In this document: positions 33,028 to 41,612 of the stretch, piece after piece
Numbering within the stretch: position 1 is the stretch's first letter
Layout of the letters: every line of letters starts with the position of its first letter
Origin: Chloroflexota bacterium
Lineage (GTDB): Bacteria; Chloroflexota; Anaerolineae; JAAEKA01
Assembly: GCA_029558955.1 (NCBI GenBank)
Contig: JAKQCW010000253.1
Location: 1-48,847 of the forward strand
Direction of reading: 5' to 3'
DNA: 48,847 nt
Translations under genes and position numbers: made by a program
Notes under the pieces: generated by a model
Databases searched by the model: none
What the model was told of the DNA's origin: nothing
What the model saw: the letters and a program-made list of their open reading frames with translations, nothing else

Positions 33028-35235
33028 ATGTTCGATCCGCTTCCCGCTACCCGCAGCACACTCACCCCCTTCTTCAACCCCAGCGGCGTGGCCGTCATCG
33101 GCGCGTCGGCTGACCCGCGCAAGCTGAGCCACGGCGTGCTGCGCAACTGCCTGAGCCACGGCTACCGCGGCGCGGTCTACCCGGTCAACCCGCGCGCCGG
33201 CGAGATCCTGGGCCTGCCCTGCTATCCCGACATCGAGGCGACGCCCGACCCGGTGGAGCTGGCCGTGCTGATGGTCCCGGCCGCAGCTTGTCCCGCCGTG
33301 TTGGAAGCCTGCGGCCGGCGCGGGCTGAAGGGGGCCATCGTCATCTCCGGCGGCTTTCGCGAGGTGGGCGCCGAGGGGCTGGCGCTGGAGCAGGAGCTGC
33401 TGCGCATCGCCGGCCAGTACAGCATGCGGCTGATCGGCCCCAACTGCGTCGGCACGCTGGACGCCCACACCGGCCTCAACACCACCTTCATCCGCTCCAT
33501 GCCCAAGCCGGGCCCCATCGCCTTCGTCAGCCAGTCGGGCGCGATCTGCGGCGGCATTCTGGAGTGGACGGCCGGCAAGGGGATCGGCTTCAGCCGCTTC
33601 GCCACCCTGGGCAACGCGGCCGATGTCACCGAGACCGACCTGCTGGAAGAGCTGGCCGAGGACCCCAACACGCGCGTCATCGTGGCCTATGTCGAGGCCA
33701 TCCGCGCTGGCCGGCGCTTCATCGACGTGGCTCGGCGGATCACCCCCCACAAGCCGATCCTGGTGATCAAAGCCGGTCGCACGCAGGCTGGCACGCGCGC
33801 CGTCTCCTCCCACACCGGCAGCCTGGCCGGCGAGATGGCGGCCTACGACGCGGCTTTCACCCAGGCCGGCGTCCTGCGCGTGGACACGGTGGAGGAGCTC
33901 TTCGATCATGCGCTGGCCCTGGCCTATGGGCCGCTGCCGAGGGGCAAGCGGGTGGCCGTGGTGACCAACGCCGGCGGGCCGGCCAGCCTGGCCGCCGATG
34001 CGCTGGAGCAGGCCGGCATGGCCATGCCGCCGACGCCGCAGGAGACGCAGGCGCTGCTGGCGACGTTTACCCACCCGGAGGCGCAGCTTTCCAACCCGGT
34101 GGACATGCTGGGCGGGGCCGAGCCGGCGCAGTTCGAGCAGGCTGTGGCCGCGCTGCTGGCCAGCGACGCCTTCGACGCGGTGCTGCCCATCCTGGTGCCG
34201 CAGGCCCTGGTCGATCCGCTGGCGGTTGCAGAGGCTATCGCGCGCGCGGCGGGGTCTCGATACGGCGCCGACGCCTACTCGACCAGCGGGAAGCCGGGGT
34301 CTCGATACGGCGCCGACGCCTACTCGACCAGCGGGAAGCCGGTTGTTGCCTGCTTCATGGGCGACGAGGTGGTGCGCCAGCCGATGGCGCTGCTGCACCA
34401 GCAGCGAATCGCCAGTTTCATCTTCCCCGAACAGGCCGCGCGGGCCATGGGCGCGCTGGGGCGCTATGCCGAGGTGAAGGGCAAACTGGGAGATTGGGCA
34501 ATCGGTGAACTGGCGACCGACTCCGCCCGCCGCGCCCCGGTCACCGATGACCGTTCACCGTTCACCCTTCCCCCCGGTCCCGCGCAGCTTGGCGAGGCCG
34601 AGGCGCGGCCGGTTTTGGCGGCCTATGGCATTGCCCAGCCGGCCGCCGCGCTGGCCCGGTCAGCCGCAGAGGCCGGCCGGCTGGCCGCGCAGATCGGCTT
34701 CCCCGTGGCGCTGAAGATCGTCTCGCCCGACATCTTCCACAAGTCGGAGGTGGGGGGCATCGCGCTCAGGCTGGAGGATGAGGCGGCCGTGCAGGCGGCT
34801 TTCGACGCGATGATCTCCCGTGTGCAGCAGCGTCGGCCTGGCGCGGCCATCGCCGGCGCGCTGGTGACGCAGATGGCCCCGCCCGGCCATGAGCTGATCG
34901 TGGGCATGCGCCGCGACCCGCAGTTCGGCCCGCTCTTGATGGCCGGCCTGGGCGGCATCTATGTGGAGCTCTTTAAGGAGGTGGCCTTCCGCGTCGCGCC
35001 CTTCGGGCGGGCCGAGACCTTGGCCATGCTGGACGAAACCCACGCCGGCCGGCTGTTGGCAGGGCTGCGCGGCCAGCCGCCGGCCGACGTCGACGCCGTG
35101 GCCGATGTCATCGAGCGCGTGGCGCAACTGGCGTTGGACCATCCCCAGGTCCAGGAGATCGACGTCAACCCGCTGGTCGTCTATCCGGCCGGCCAGGGCG
35201 CGCTGGCGGTGGATGTGCGCATGGTGTTGGGCTGA
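33028..35235 (+). CDS. ADP-forming acyl/acetyl-CoA synthetase
   Basis: 735 aa. A CoA-binding domain (VAVIGASADPRKLSHGVLRN) is followed by succinyl-CoA-synthetase-like domains with the catalytic histidine loop SHTGSLAG. A C-terminal ATP-grasp domain completes it (FPVALKIVSPDIFHKSEVGG). It interconverts acyl-CoA, ADP and Pi with acid, CoA and ATP, often for energy conservation. ATG 33028 has AGGAG 5 nt upstream; the upstream TTG lies inside the inverted repeat region. Between the middle domain and the ATP-grasp domain two copies of a 15-residue repeat (GSRYGADAYSTSGKP) are inserted in frame. Confidence 0.88.
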   Translation: MFDPLPATRSTLTPFFNPSGVAVIGASADPRKLSHGVLRNCLSHGYRGAVYPVNPRAGEILGLPCYPDIEATPDPVELAVLMVPAAACPAVLEACGRRGLKGAIVISGGFREVGAEGLALEQELLRIAGQYSMRLIGPNCVGTLDAHTGLNTTFIRSMPKPGPIAFVSQSGAICGGILEWTAGKGIGFSRFATLGNAADVTETDLLEELAEDPNTRVIVAYVEAIRAGRRFIDVARRITPHKPILVIKAGRTQAGTRAVSSHTGSLAGEMAAYDAAFTQAGVLRVDTVEELFDHALALAYGPLPRGKRVAVVTNAGGPASLAADALEQAGMAMPPTPQETQALLATFTHPEAQLSNPVDMLGGAEPAQFEQAVAALLASDAFDAVLPILVPQALVDPLAVAEAIARAAGSRYGADAYSTSGKPGSRYGADAYSTSGKPVVACFMGDEVVRQPMALLHQQRIASFIFPEQAARAMGALGRYAEVKGKLGDWAIGELATDSARRAPVTDDRSPFTLPPGPAQLGEAEARPVLAAYGIAQPAAALARSAAEAGRLAAQIGFPVALKIVSPDIFHKSEVGGIALRLEDEAAVQAAFDAMISRVQQRRPGAAIAGALVTQMAPPGHELIVGMRRDPQFGPLLMAGLGGIYVELFKEVAFRVAPFGRAETLAMLDETHAGRLLAGLRGQPPADVDAVADVIERVAQLALDHPQVQEIDVNPLVVYPAGQGALAVDVRMVLG
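34252..34341 (+). repeat. Two in-frame copies of a 45-bp repeat inside the acyl-CoA synthetase gene
   Basis: 34252-34296 and 34297-34341 are identical 45-bp units. They contain GTCTCGATACG and CTACTCGACCA, the end motifs of the spacer repeats at 42531-42871. They add 30 residues without breaking the frame. Confidence 0.9.
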
Positions 35236-35245
35236 GCGCGGCAGG

Positions 35246-35274
35246 TTGGGGGATTGGCGTTGTGACGGTATAAT
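35246..35274 (+). promoter_or_regulatory. Promoter of the Nudix gene, leaderless
   Basis: TTGGGG (35246-35251) and a perfect TATAAT (35269-35274) are 17 bp apart. The ATG at 35281 is 6 bp after the -10, so transcription and translation should begin at about the same base. Confidence 0.65.
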
Positions 35275-35280
35275 CACGCC

Positions 35281-35904
35281 ATGGTGACCATCGATCAAAT
35301 CGAAACTGCCCTGCGCCGGCCGCTGCCCGGTCTGGCGGCCATGGTGCGCATGGCGCCCATCCCGCGGCCGCTGGCCCCACCCACGCCCGAGCACCGGCCG
35401 CGCGAGGGGGCCGTCTTGGCGCTGCTCTATCCTGCCGGGCCTGGCGGCGAGCTGCACCTGGTGCTCACCCGTCGCACCGACACCGTGGGCAATCACCGCG
35501 GCCAGATCAGCTTCCCCGGCGGCAGCGTGGATCCCGACGATCTGTCCACCGCGCACACGGCGCTGCGCGAGGCCTGCGAGGAGATCGGCGTCTGCGAGAC
35601 CGACCTGCGCTTGCTGGGCGACCTCACCCCGCTCTACATTCCCCCCAGCGATTTCCGCATCTATCCCCACGTGGCCTGCCTGCCCCGCCGGCCGGACTTC
35701 CATGTCCAGCCCGATGAGGTGGCCGAGCTGCTGGAGCCGCCGCTCAGCCATTTCCTGGACGAGGCCAACACCGGCCTGGAGACCTGGCTGGTTCAGGGCG
35801 AGTCGCGCCAGGTGCCCTTCTACCGGGTCAACGGCCACAAAGTCTGGGGCGCCACAGCCATGGTGCTGGCCGAATTGGCCGCGGTCGTCGTTGGTCTGAA
35901 CTGA
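35281..35904 (+). CDS. CoA pyrophosphatase-type Nudix hydrolase
   Basis: 207 aa. The Nudix box lies at about 80-104 (GGSVDPDD...REACEEIGV). The preceding RGQISFPGG matches the CoA/acyl-CoA diphosphatase subgroup (NUDT7/8, YeaB-like), which cuts CoA to phosphopantetheine and 3',5'-ADP. The metal-binding glutamates E100 and E101 are present. The neighbouring acyl-CoA synthetase makes a role in CoA pool control plausible. It appears to be expressed from a leaderless transcript. Confidence 0.87.
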   Translation: MVTIDQIETALRRPLPGLAAMVRMAPIPRPLAPPTPEHRPREGAVLALLYPAGPGGELHLVLTRRTDTVGNHRGQISFPGGSVDPDDLSTAHTALREACEEIGVCETDLRLLGDLTPLYIPPSDFRIYPHVACLPRRPDFHVQPDEVAELLEPPLSHFLDEANTGLETWLVQGESRQVPFYRVNGHKVWGATAMVLAELAAVVVGLN

Positions 35905-35928
35905 CCCCCCCTCTTTTGCCTTGCATAG

Positions 35929-37536
35929 CTACGGCTGCGGCGGCGGGCCCGCGCCGGGTGGGATCGTTTCGCCGTCAGGCACGACGCGCAGCTCGCTGCA
36001 CGCCACGTATTGCACGTCGTTCCAGCGATAGCCCTGCGCCTCGAAGGTGGGGATGTCCCGCACCCAGCGCTTCGTGCCCTCCTCCAGCAGGTAGATGTGC
36101 GGGCTGTTGTAGCACTTGAGCAGGATCGGATCAGCCCGCTCATAGGCCAGCGCCTGAATGCGCAGCGGCAGGTTGGCCACCTGGGCCGGGTCGCCGCGGA
36201 AAAGCCAGGGCAGCGCCAGCAGGCCGATCAGCGACCAGGCGATGTAGAGCAGCGCGCCGGCGGCAAAGGCCTTGTGTACCGCGTGCAGCCAGCCAGCCCG
36301 GCCGGCCCGCGCCTGCTGCGCCAGAATCAGCGCCAGGATGGCGATGTTGATCACGTTCCAGCCGATAAAGACCAGCCGGTTGGGGGTCAGACGGTCGATG
36401 GAGGTGCGGTAGAGGATGGCTGCCAGGGCGTAGAGGCTGACCAGCAGCGCCAGCGCGGCCAGCGCGATCACCCCGCGGCGCAGCCAGGTCTGGCCTTGCT
36501 CGCTCAAATCGCCGCCATGAACCGGGGTCGCGCCCATCAGCAGGGCGATGACGGCGAAGAGCATGGCGTTGAAGATGATCAGCACCTCGCGGTTCTCGAA
36601 GGGCTCGCGCCAGTTGAAGGGGATGAAGGCCAGGTAGACCAGCAGCACCCCGATGGTCAGCGGCAGCAGCAGGCGCATCAACAGCGCCACCAGTTTGCTC
36701 AGCCCCTCGTCGAAGGATTGCTGCGCGGGCTCGCTTTTCGGGTCATAGACCAGCGCCACGGCCACCAGGACGATCAGCCCGCCGCCGCCGGCGATGAACA
36801 GCCGCACCACCCAGTCAGGCGGCTGGATGCCCAGGGCGTTGAACAGGCCAAAGGTGATGGCGGTGAAGATGCCGCCGGCGATGGCCAGCAGTCCGCCCAC
36901 CACGAAAGCCTCCAGCGACTTGACCAGGAAGGCGAAACGGTTTGCGGCGTCGGCGCGGCGGGCCAGGGCGACGATGCCCACGCCGGCCCAGGCCAGCAGG
37001 CCCAGGTGCAGCACCATCAATCCCAGGTACTGCTCCTGAAAGACGCGCGGCCAGATGCTGGGAAAGAGCAGCAGCACATAGGCCGCGCTGGCGGCCAGGC
37101 CGAGGATGACGGCCAGCGCCCGCGGCCAGCGTTTCTCGCCCGCTGCGGTCAGGAAAAGCGTGATCACCATGGCGCTGATGGGCGCAGCCAGCAGGGCAAC
37201 CAGCGGGATCAAGGTGACCATCTGCCCGGTCAGGGGATTCGCGACCTGGAGGTCGAAGCGCTGTTCGTCGGACAGCAGCCAGAGCAGCAGGCCGTTGAGC
37301 AGACCCAGGGGCAGCGCCCAGCCCCAGGCGATGACGCGGCCCTTGACCTTGGCAGCGGCGTAGGCCAGGCGGTAGTGCCAGGCCGCCAGCAGCAGGTTGT
37401 CGCCGGTCTGGGCGTAGCCGCTTTCGATGGCCGCGGCGAAATCGGCCTCGGCCCCGGCCTTGACGGCCTGTTGGTAGGAAAGCTCTAGTTCTTCGGGGTT
37501 CGAGGCGTGTTGCAGAACCGTGGAGAGGTAAGTCAT
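35929..37536 (-). CDS. Polytopic membrane protein with C-terminal soluble IYLLE-type domain
   Basis: 535 aa. A short helical N-terminal part (about 60 residues) is followed by about a dozen hydrophobic helices in a DUF4153-like arrangement. A C-terminal stretch of about 55 residues reads PHIYLLEEGTKRWVRDIPTF and beyond; similar small domains recur in Chloroflexota surface proteins. The orientation of this tail is not determined. ATG 37536 is preceded by aggaga at about 10 nt. Function unknown. It is convergent with the Nudix gene and lies downstream of the esterase gene. Confidence 0.65.
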   Translation of the reverse strand: MTYLSTVLQHASNPEELELSYQQAVKAGAEADFAAAIESGYAQTGDNLLLAAWHYRLAYAAAKVKGRVIAWGWALPLGLLNGLLLWLLSDEQRFDLQVANPLTGQMVTLIPLVALLAAPISAMVITLFLTAAGEKRWPRALAVILGLAASAAYVLLLFPSIWPRVFQEQYLGLMVLHLGLLAWAGVGIVALARRADAANRFAFLVKSLEAFVVGGLLAIAGGIFTAITFGLFNALGIQPPDWVVRLFIAGGGGLIVLVAVALVYDPKSEPAQQSFDEGLSKLVALLMRLLLPLTIGVLLVYLAFIPFNWREPFENREVLIIFNAMLFAVIALLMGATPVHGGDLSEQGQTWLRRGVIALAALALLVSLYALAAILYRTSIDRLTPNRLVFIGWNVINIAILALILAQQARAGRAGWLHAVHKAFAAGALLYIAWSLIGLLALPWLFRGDPAQVANLPLRIQALAYERADPILLKCYNSPHIYLLEEGTKRWVRDIPTFEAQGYRWNDVQYVACSELRVVPDGETIPPGAGPPPQP

Positions 37537-37569
37537 AGCGCAGTCTCCTGGCGCCAAGGGAGGGATGTG

Positions 37570-37587
37570 AGGGAGCACGCGCTCCCT
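37570..37587. terminator. Hairpin between the esterase gene and the membrane-protein gene
   Basis: AGGGAGC and GCTCCCT pair over 7 bp with loop acgc. On the minus strand it lies after the esterase stop codon and before the next start. No T-tract is seen, so termination is uncertain. Confidence 0.4.
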
Positions 37588-37691
37588 GGCCTTGGACGTC
37601 CTGATGGTCTCAGGCGTTCCAGCCCCCCACTTCTGGCCCGCTGCTCAGCCCCCAGATCTGCCGCGAGACCCTGACCGCGTGACGAAAGAGG

Positions 37692-38408
37692 TCAGTTCCC
37701 TCCGGACAGGTACAGGTTGATCATCTGCTTCCAGTAGGGCCAGTCGTGGGCCCAGCCGTTCCAGATGCGCAGCGCGTGCCAGATGTTCTTGTCCCACAGG
37801 ATCTGCGAGAAATATTCGGTGGCCCCGCGCAGCGGCTCGGTCTCGCTGGTGGTCAGAATGATGTCCATGTGGCGCATCTGTTCCAGCCGGCCAGGGTCAT
37901 GTTCGTTCTTGACGAACTCCACCGGGTTGTTGAAGTAGACGTTGTCGTCGTGGTGCCCGTCGGTCCAGTCGCTGATGTCGTACAGGCCGTTCATGGCCAG
38001 CACGCGGCCCACCAGGTCGGGGTGGCGAAAGGCGAAGTTGACGGCCTGATAGGCGCCGAAGCTGGCGCCCAGCACGATCAGGAAGGGGTTGGGGTTGCGC
38101 TGGGTGAAAGGGATCACCTCGCGGCTGATGTAGTTGTCGTACTGCGTCTGACGCCAGGCCCGGTCGCCCGGCCACTTCCAGCGCGCATACCAGCTCTCGG
38201 CGTCGACGCTGTCCACGCAGTAGAGCTGGATGTCGCCGCGCTGGATGGAATCGGCCATGGAGTCGACCATGCCCTGGTTTTCCCAGTCGAAAAAGCGTCC
38301 CTGCGAGGTGGGAAAGACGATGACGCGCGCGCCGCTGTAGCCGTAGACCATCAGCTCCATGTCGCGACCCAGGTTTGGGCTGTACCAGCGTTGATATTCT
38401 CGGTTCAT
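37692..38408 (-). CDS. Putative esterase, alpha/beta hydrolase (esterase D-like)
   Basis: 238 aa, no signal peptide. The nucleophile elbow is GASFGAY (G-x-S-x-G) and a late histidine lies in WNGWAHDWPYWK. The fold order resembles the putative esterase family that includes esterase D/FrmB and mycolyltransferase-like proteins. ATG 38408 has GAGAGGTG upstream. A consensus promoter lies about 140 bp upstream, giving a fairly long leader. Substrate unknown. Confidence 0.8.
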   Translation of the reverse strand: MNREYQRWYSPNLGRDMELMVYGYSGARVIVFPTSQGRFFDWENQGMVDSMADSIQRGDIQLYCVDSVDAESWYARWKWPGDRAWRQTQYDNYISREVIPFTQRNPNPFLIVLGASFGAYQAVNFAFRHPDLVGRVLAMNGLYDISDWTDGHHDDNVYFNNPVEFVKNEHDPGRLEQMRHMDIILTTSETEPLRGATEYFSQILWDKNIWHALRIWNGWAHDWPYWKQMINLYLSGGN

Positions 38409-38548
38409 GGGTTCACCTCTCTGTCTGATCGTGTCGAAGATGCCTGCTGAAAGGAGTCGCTCAGGTCGGTCTTGGCACAGCGCCGAGCCTGTTGGGTTCA
38501 TCCACGGTCTGGGTCAGGCGCAACACCGTCCGTGGCTTGGGAGAGCGG

Positions 38549-38577
38549 AGTGTAACATGCTCTGCCCCCGCCGTCAA
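38549..38577 (-). promoter_or_regulatory. Promoter of the esterase gene
   Basis: On the minus strand, TTGACG (38577-38572) and TACACT (38554-38549) are 17 bp apart. The -35 overlaps the stop codon of the maf gene. The predicted leader is about 130 nt. Confidence 0.65.
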
Positions 38578-39224
38578 TCTTGCAAGGCCTGGCAACAGCG
38601 GCCGATCTGCGGCCGGCAGGCGCTGGCCGCCTGGCCGGGGACGGCGACCCCGATCGCCCGCAGCGCCTGCACCACGTCGCCCAAGGGAAGGCCCATCACC
38701 CCGCTGTGGCAGCCCTCGATGCGCTCGACCGGCGCAAAGGCGGGATGCTGGATGGCATAGGCGCCGGCCTTGTCCAGCGGGTCGCCGCTGGCCACATAGG
38801 CCGCGATCTCGTCGTCGCTGTAGGCGCGCATCCACACATCGGAGCGGTTGAGCGCGGCCGCGGCGCTGGCCGTGGCCGGCTGCCAGGCATAGAGCGCGCT
38901 CCAGACGGTGTGCGACCGGCCGCGCAGACGTCGCAACATGGCCGCAGCCTCGAACGCGTCCACCGGCTTGCCCAGCACCTCTTCCTCCAGCACCACGATG
39001 GTGTCGGCGGCCAGCACAGCGCGCCCGGGCCGGCGCGCGGCCACGGCCAGCGCCTTCTCCTGGGCCAGCCGCTGCACCAGGGCAACCGGCGGCTCACCTG
39101 GCCGCTGGCTCTCGTCGATGTCAGCCGAGGCGACCTCGAAGCGCACGCCCAGGCGCGTCAGAAGCTCCTGACGGCGGGGCGAGCTGGAGGCAAGGATCAA
39201 GGGGTGGGTCAGCGGTGCATTCAT
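38574..39224 (-). CDS. maf: Maf-family nucleotide pyrophosphatase
   Basis: 216 aa. The N-terminal ILASSSPRRQELL is the Maf signature. VLAADTIVVLEEEVLGKP and the RGRSHTVWSA segment complete the substrate pocket. Maf proteins hydrolyse non-canonical or canonical nucleoside triphosphates and have been linked to septum inhibition. ATG 39224 gives the normal family N-terminus. The frame stays open far upstream through the repeat array, but that extension is not coding. Confidence 0.92.
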   Translation of the reverse strand: MNAPLTHPLILASSSPRRQELLTRLGVRFEVASADIDESQRPGEPPVALVQRLAQEKALAVAARRPGRAVLAADTIVVLEEEVLGKPVDAFEAAAMLRRLRGRSHTVWSALYAWQPATASAAAALNRSDVWMRAYSDDEIAAYVASGDPLDKAGAYAIQHPAFAPVERIEGCHSGVMGLPLGDVVQALRAIGVAVPGQAASACRPQIGRCCQALQD

Positions 39225-39285
39225 CTCAGTATCTTCTGCCCTTGGCGGGCTTTGCGGCTTGGCGTGAGACATCAGATCATATGGC

Positions 39286-39313
39286 ATTGTACCCAGACGC
39301 GCCAAAGCGACAA
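39286..39313 (-). promoter_or_regulatory. Promoter of maf
   Basis: On the minus strand, TTGTCG (39313-39308) and TACAAT (39291-39286) are 16 bp apart, with a leader of about 55 nt. A weaker divergent candidate for the amidase (TTGGCG, 17 bp, CATGAT) lies further right. Confidence 0.5.
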
Positions 39314-39404
39314 TTGCATCCGGGCAGTTTGGCGGCCAGCCGTTTTGATGGCATGATGGCCCCGTGGCGCTGCCACGCATCTCACCGACAAGCGAGAAAG
39401 CCCC

Positions 39405-40709
39405 ATGACCACCTCCCTGCTCCATTCCGCCCCCCTGGGCCAGACCGTGGCTGCTCTGCGCAGCGGCCAGCTTGACCTGCACGCCGCCATCGACGCCGCC
39501 TGCGACCGCATCGAACAGGTCGATGGGCAGGTGCAGGCGCTGTTGCCAGAGCCGGGCCGCCGCGACCGGCTGCAGCGGGCGGCCGATGCGCTGCTGGCCC
39601 TCTACCCCACGCCGGCCGACCGGCCGGCGCTCTTCGGCGCGCTGCTGGCCGTCAAGGACATCTTCCGCGTCGACGGCTTTGCCACCCGCGCCGGATCGGC
39701 CCTGCCAGCGGAGCTGTTCGCCGGGCCAGAGGCCGCCAGCGTCGCGCGGCTGCGGGCGGCCGGCGCGCTGGTGCTGGGCAAGGCCGTCACCACCGAGTTC
39801 GCCTATTTCGAGCCCGGCCCCACGGGCAACCCGCACGCCCTGGATCATACCCCTGGCGGCTCCAGCAGCGGCTCGGCCGCGGCCGTGGCGGCCGGGCTGG
39901 CGCCGCTGGCCCTGGGCACGCAGACCATCGGCTCCATCATTCGGCCGGCCGCCTTCTGCGGCGTGATCGGCTTCAAGCCCAGCCTGGGCCGCGTCGACTC
40001 CGCCGGCCTGGTCTATTTCTCCCCGACCCTCGATCAAGTTGGCCTCTTCACGCAGGACATGGCCGGTATGACGCTGGCGGCCGCGGCCCTCTGCCGCGAC
40101 TGGCGCGGCCTGCCCGCGGCCGCCAGCCGGCCTGTGCTGGGCGTGCCGGTTGGCCCCTACCTGGAGCAGGCAGAGCCGGCCGCGCTGCGCGCCTTCTGGC
40201 AGCAACTGGGACGTCTGGCCGCGGCCGGCGTGGCGGTGCAGGAGGTCCCCGTTCTGGCCGATATCGCGGCGCTCACTGCGCTGCACCGGCGGCTGGTCTT
40301 TGCCGAGCTGGCCCAGGAACACGCCGCCATGAGTGTGCAGCACCGCGGGCTCTACCGGCCGCGCACCATGGAGGTCATCGAGATCGGCCGTACCGTGCCG
40401 GCCGAGGAGCTGGCGGCCGGCCGGGCCAACATCGCCCGGCTGCGCGCCGAGCTGGAGGCCGCCATGGACGCCGCGGGGATCGACCTGTGGGTTTGCCCGG
40501 CCGCGTGCGGCCCGGCGCCGGCCGGCTTGCATGCCACCGGCGACCCGGCCATGAACCTGCCCTGGACCCACGCCGGGCTGCCGGCGCTGACCCTGCCGGC
40601 CGGCGCGGCTGACAATGGCCTGCCGCTGGGTTTGCAGTTGGTCGGTCGCTTCGGCGCCGATGAGGCGCTGCTGGCCTGGGCAGCCCCACCGCTCTGGCCG
40701 GTCTCCTGA
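39405..40709 (+). CDS. Amidase-signature family hydrolase with repeat-derived C-terminus
   Basis: 434 aa. The Ser-cisSer-Lys triad is visible: K84 in AVKDIF, S153 in GGSSSGSAAA, and S177 in TIGSIIRPA. The family includes GatA and many acylamide hydrolases; the substrate is unclear, and no gatB or gatC is adjacent. The gene runs into the hairpin-repeat array: the last few residues (PPLWPVS) and the TGA stop come from the first repeat copy. The native C-terminus has probably been replaced or slightly truncated. The catalytic region is intact. Confidence 0.87.
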   Translation: MTTSLLHSAPLGQTVAALRSGQLDLHAAIDAACDRIEQVDGQVQALLPEPGRRDRLQRAADALLALYPTPADRPALFGALLAVKDIFRVDGFATRAGSALPAELFAGPEAASVARLRAAGALVLGKAVTTEFAYFEPGPTGNPHALDHTPGGSSSGSAAAVAAGLAPLALGTQTIGSIIRPAAFCGVIGFKPSLGRVDSAGLVYFSPTLDQVGLFTQDMAGMTLAAAALCRDWRGLPAAASRPVLGVPVGPYLEQAEPAALRAFWQQLGRLAAAGVAVQEVPVLADIAALTALHRRLVFAELAQEHAAMSVQHRGLYRPRTMEVIEIGRTVPAEELAAGRANIARLRAELEAAMDAAGIDLWVCPAACGPAPAGLHATGDPAMNLPWTHAGLPALTLPAGAADNGLPLGLQLVGRFGADEALLAWAAPPLWPVS

Positions 40710-41000
40710 CCGAGCCAGCCCGCCGCTCTGGCCGGTCTCCTGACCGAGCCAGCCCATCTGTGAAAATATGATCCGCCGCTCTGGCCGGTCTCCTGACCGA
40801 GCCAGCCCACCGCTCTGGCCGGTCTCCTGACCGAGCCAGCCCGCCGCTCTGGCCGGTCTCCTGACCGAGCCAGCCCCGCCGCTCTGGCCGGTCTCCTGAC
40901 CGAGCCAGCCCCGCCGCTCTGGCCGGTCTCCTGACCGAGCCAGCCCACCGCTCTGGCCGGTCTCCCGACCGAGCCAGCCCATCTGTGAAAATATGATCCA
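40689..41000 (+). repeat. Array of eight 34/35-bp hairpin repeats with two copies of an AT-rich tag
   Basis: Copies start at 40689, 40723, 40776, 40810, 40844, 40879, 40914 and 40948. Each carries CTGGC-CGGTC-TCCT-GACCG-A-GCCAG, a 10-bp hairpin with one bulged A. The AT-rich tag atctgtgaaaatatgatcc occurs after copy 2 (40756) and after copy 8 (40981), suggesting block duplication. The array begins inside the amidase gene and ends just before the DksA-like promoter. Confidence 0.93.
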
Positions 41001-41005
41001 GATCA

Positions 41006-41035
41006 TTGACTCCAGCATGAGACCTGTGGTATAAA
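41006..41035 (+). promoter_or_regulatory. Promoter of the DksA/TraR-like gene
   Basis: TTGACT (41006-41011) and TATAAA (41030-41035) have an 18-bp spacer, immediately after the repeat array. Confidence 0.65.
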
Positions 41036-41085
41036 CGGCCAACGAATTCGTAGAACCGGTTTACGGCGCCGCGAGAGGTCATTCC

Positions 41086-41535
41086 ATGTGTCGTCAGACC
41101 CCCTCTCGCCCTGAAACTGGAGAAACGAGCATTACCACACGGAAAGGATGCGGGGCCAATCTTATGCGAGCAAAGAAAACCGAAACTGAATTGAAGACTC
41201 TGACCGCCGAGCGCATCGCCATCCTGGATGACATCGAACATCTCAGGGAATGGCTTCTGGGTGAGGTGGATGCGGACGCCGACGAAGGCGACCCTGACCT
41301 GGCTGAACGTGAGAAGAATCTGGCGCTGTTGACCGTCATGGAACGCAAACTGGAATCGGTCAACTCAGCCCTGCGCGCCATCGAAAAGGGAAGTTACGGC
41401 ATCTGCGAACGCTGCGAGAATCCCATCGATCCCGCCCGGCTGGAGGTGCGACCCGATGCCACCCTCTGCCTGGACTGCCAGCGCGAGGTGGAGCGGATCG
41501 CCAAGAAGGCCGCGCTGCGCTACATGGAAGAATGA
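41086..41535 (+). CDS. DksA/TraR-family zinc-finger protein
   Basis: 149 aa. A coiled-coil-like helical region ([17 protein letters not shown]) is followed by a C4 zinc finger: CERC at about 110 and CLDC 17 residues later. DksA/TraR proteins enter the RNA polymerase secondary channel and tune initiation; many short relatives are uncharacterised. ATG 41086 has GAGAGG 7 nt upstream; ATG 41164 ([10 protein letters not shown]) would give the more typical N-terminus, so the first 26 residues are uncertain. It lies 77 bp before upp. Confidence 0.85.
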   Translation: MCRQTPSRPETGETSITTRKGCGANLMRAKKTETELKTLTAERIAILDDIEHLREWLLGEVDADADEGDPDLAEREKNLALLTVMERKLESVNSALRAIEKGSYGICERCENPIDPARLEVRPDATLCLDCQREVERIAKKAALRYMEE

Positions 41536-41612
41536 CCCGAGTCGGGCGCTGGCTGGCTGCGCTTTCAGCCGCCAGCGCCCGGCGACTCTCCGCAAACATT
41601 GGAGGCCCACCC

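Noticed and set aside
40689-40980. Hairpin array considered as a CRISPR
   Set aside because: The 34/35-bp units follow each other without variable spacers; only one AT-rich tag, itself repeated, interrupts them.
38574-41042. Open frame of 822 codons on the minus strand running from the repeat array through maf
   Set aside because: Only the last 216 codons are Maf-like. The rest is antisense of the amidase and of the hairpin repeats, which lack stops in this frame.
41532-41612. ATG 41532 as the start of upp
   Set aside because: The added 27 residues do not match the family, while GTG 41613 has GGAGG at the right distance.
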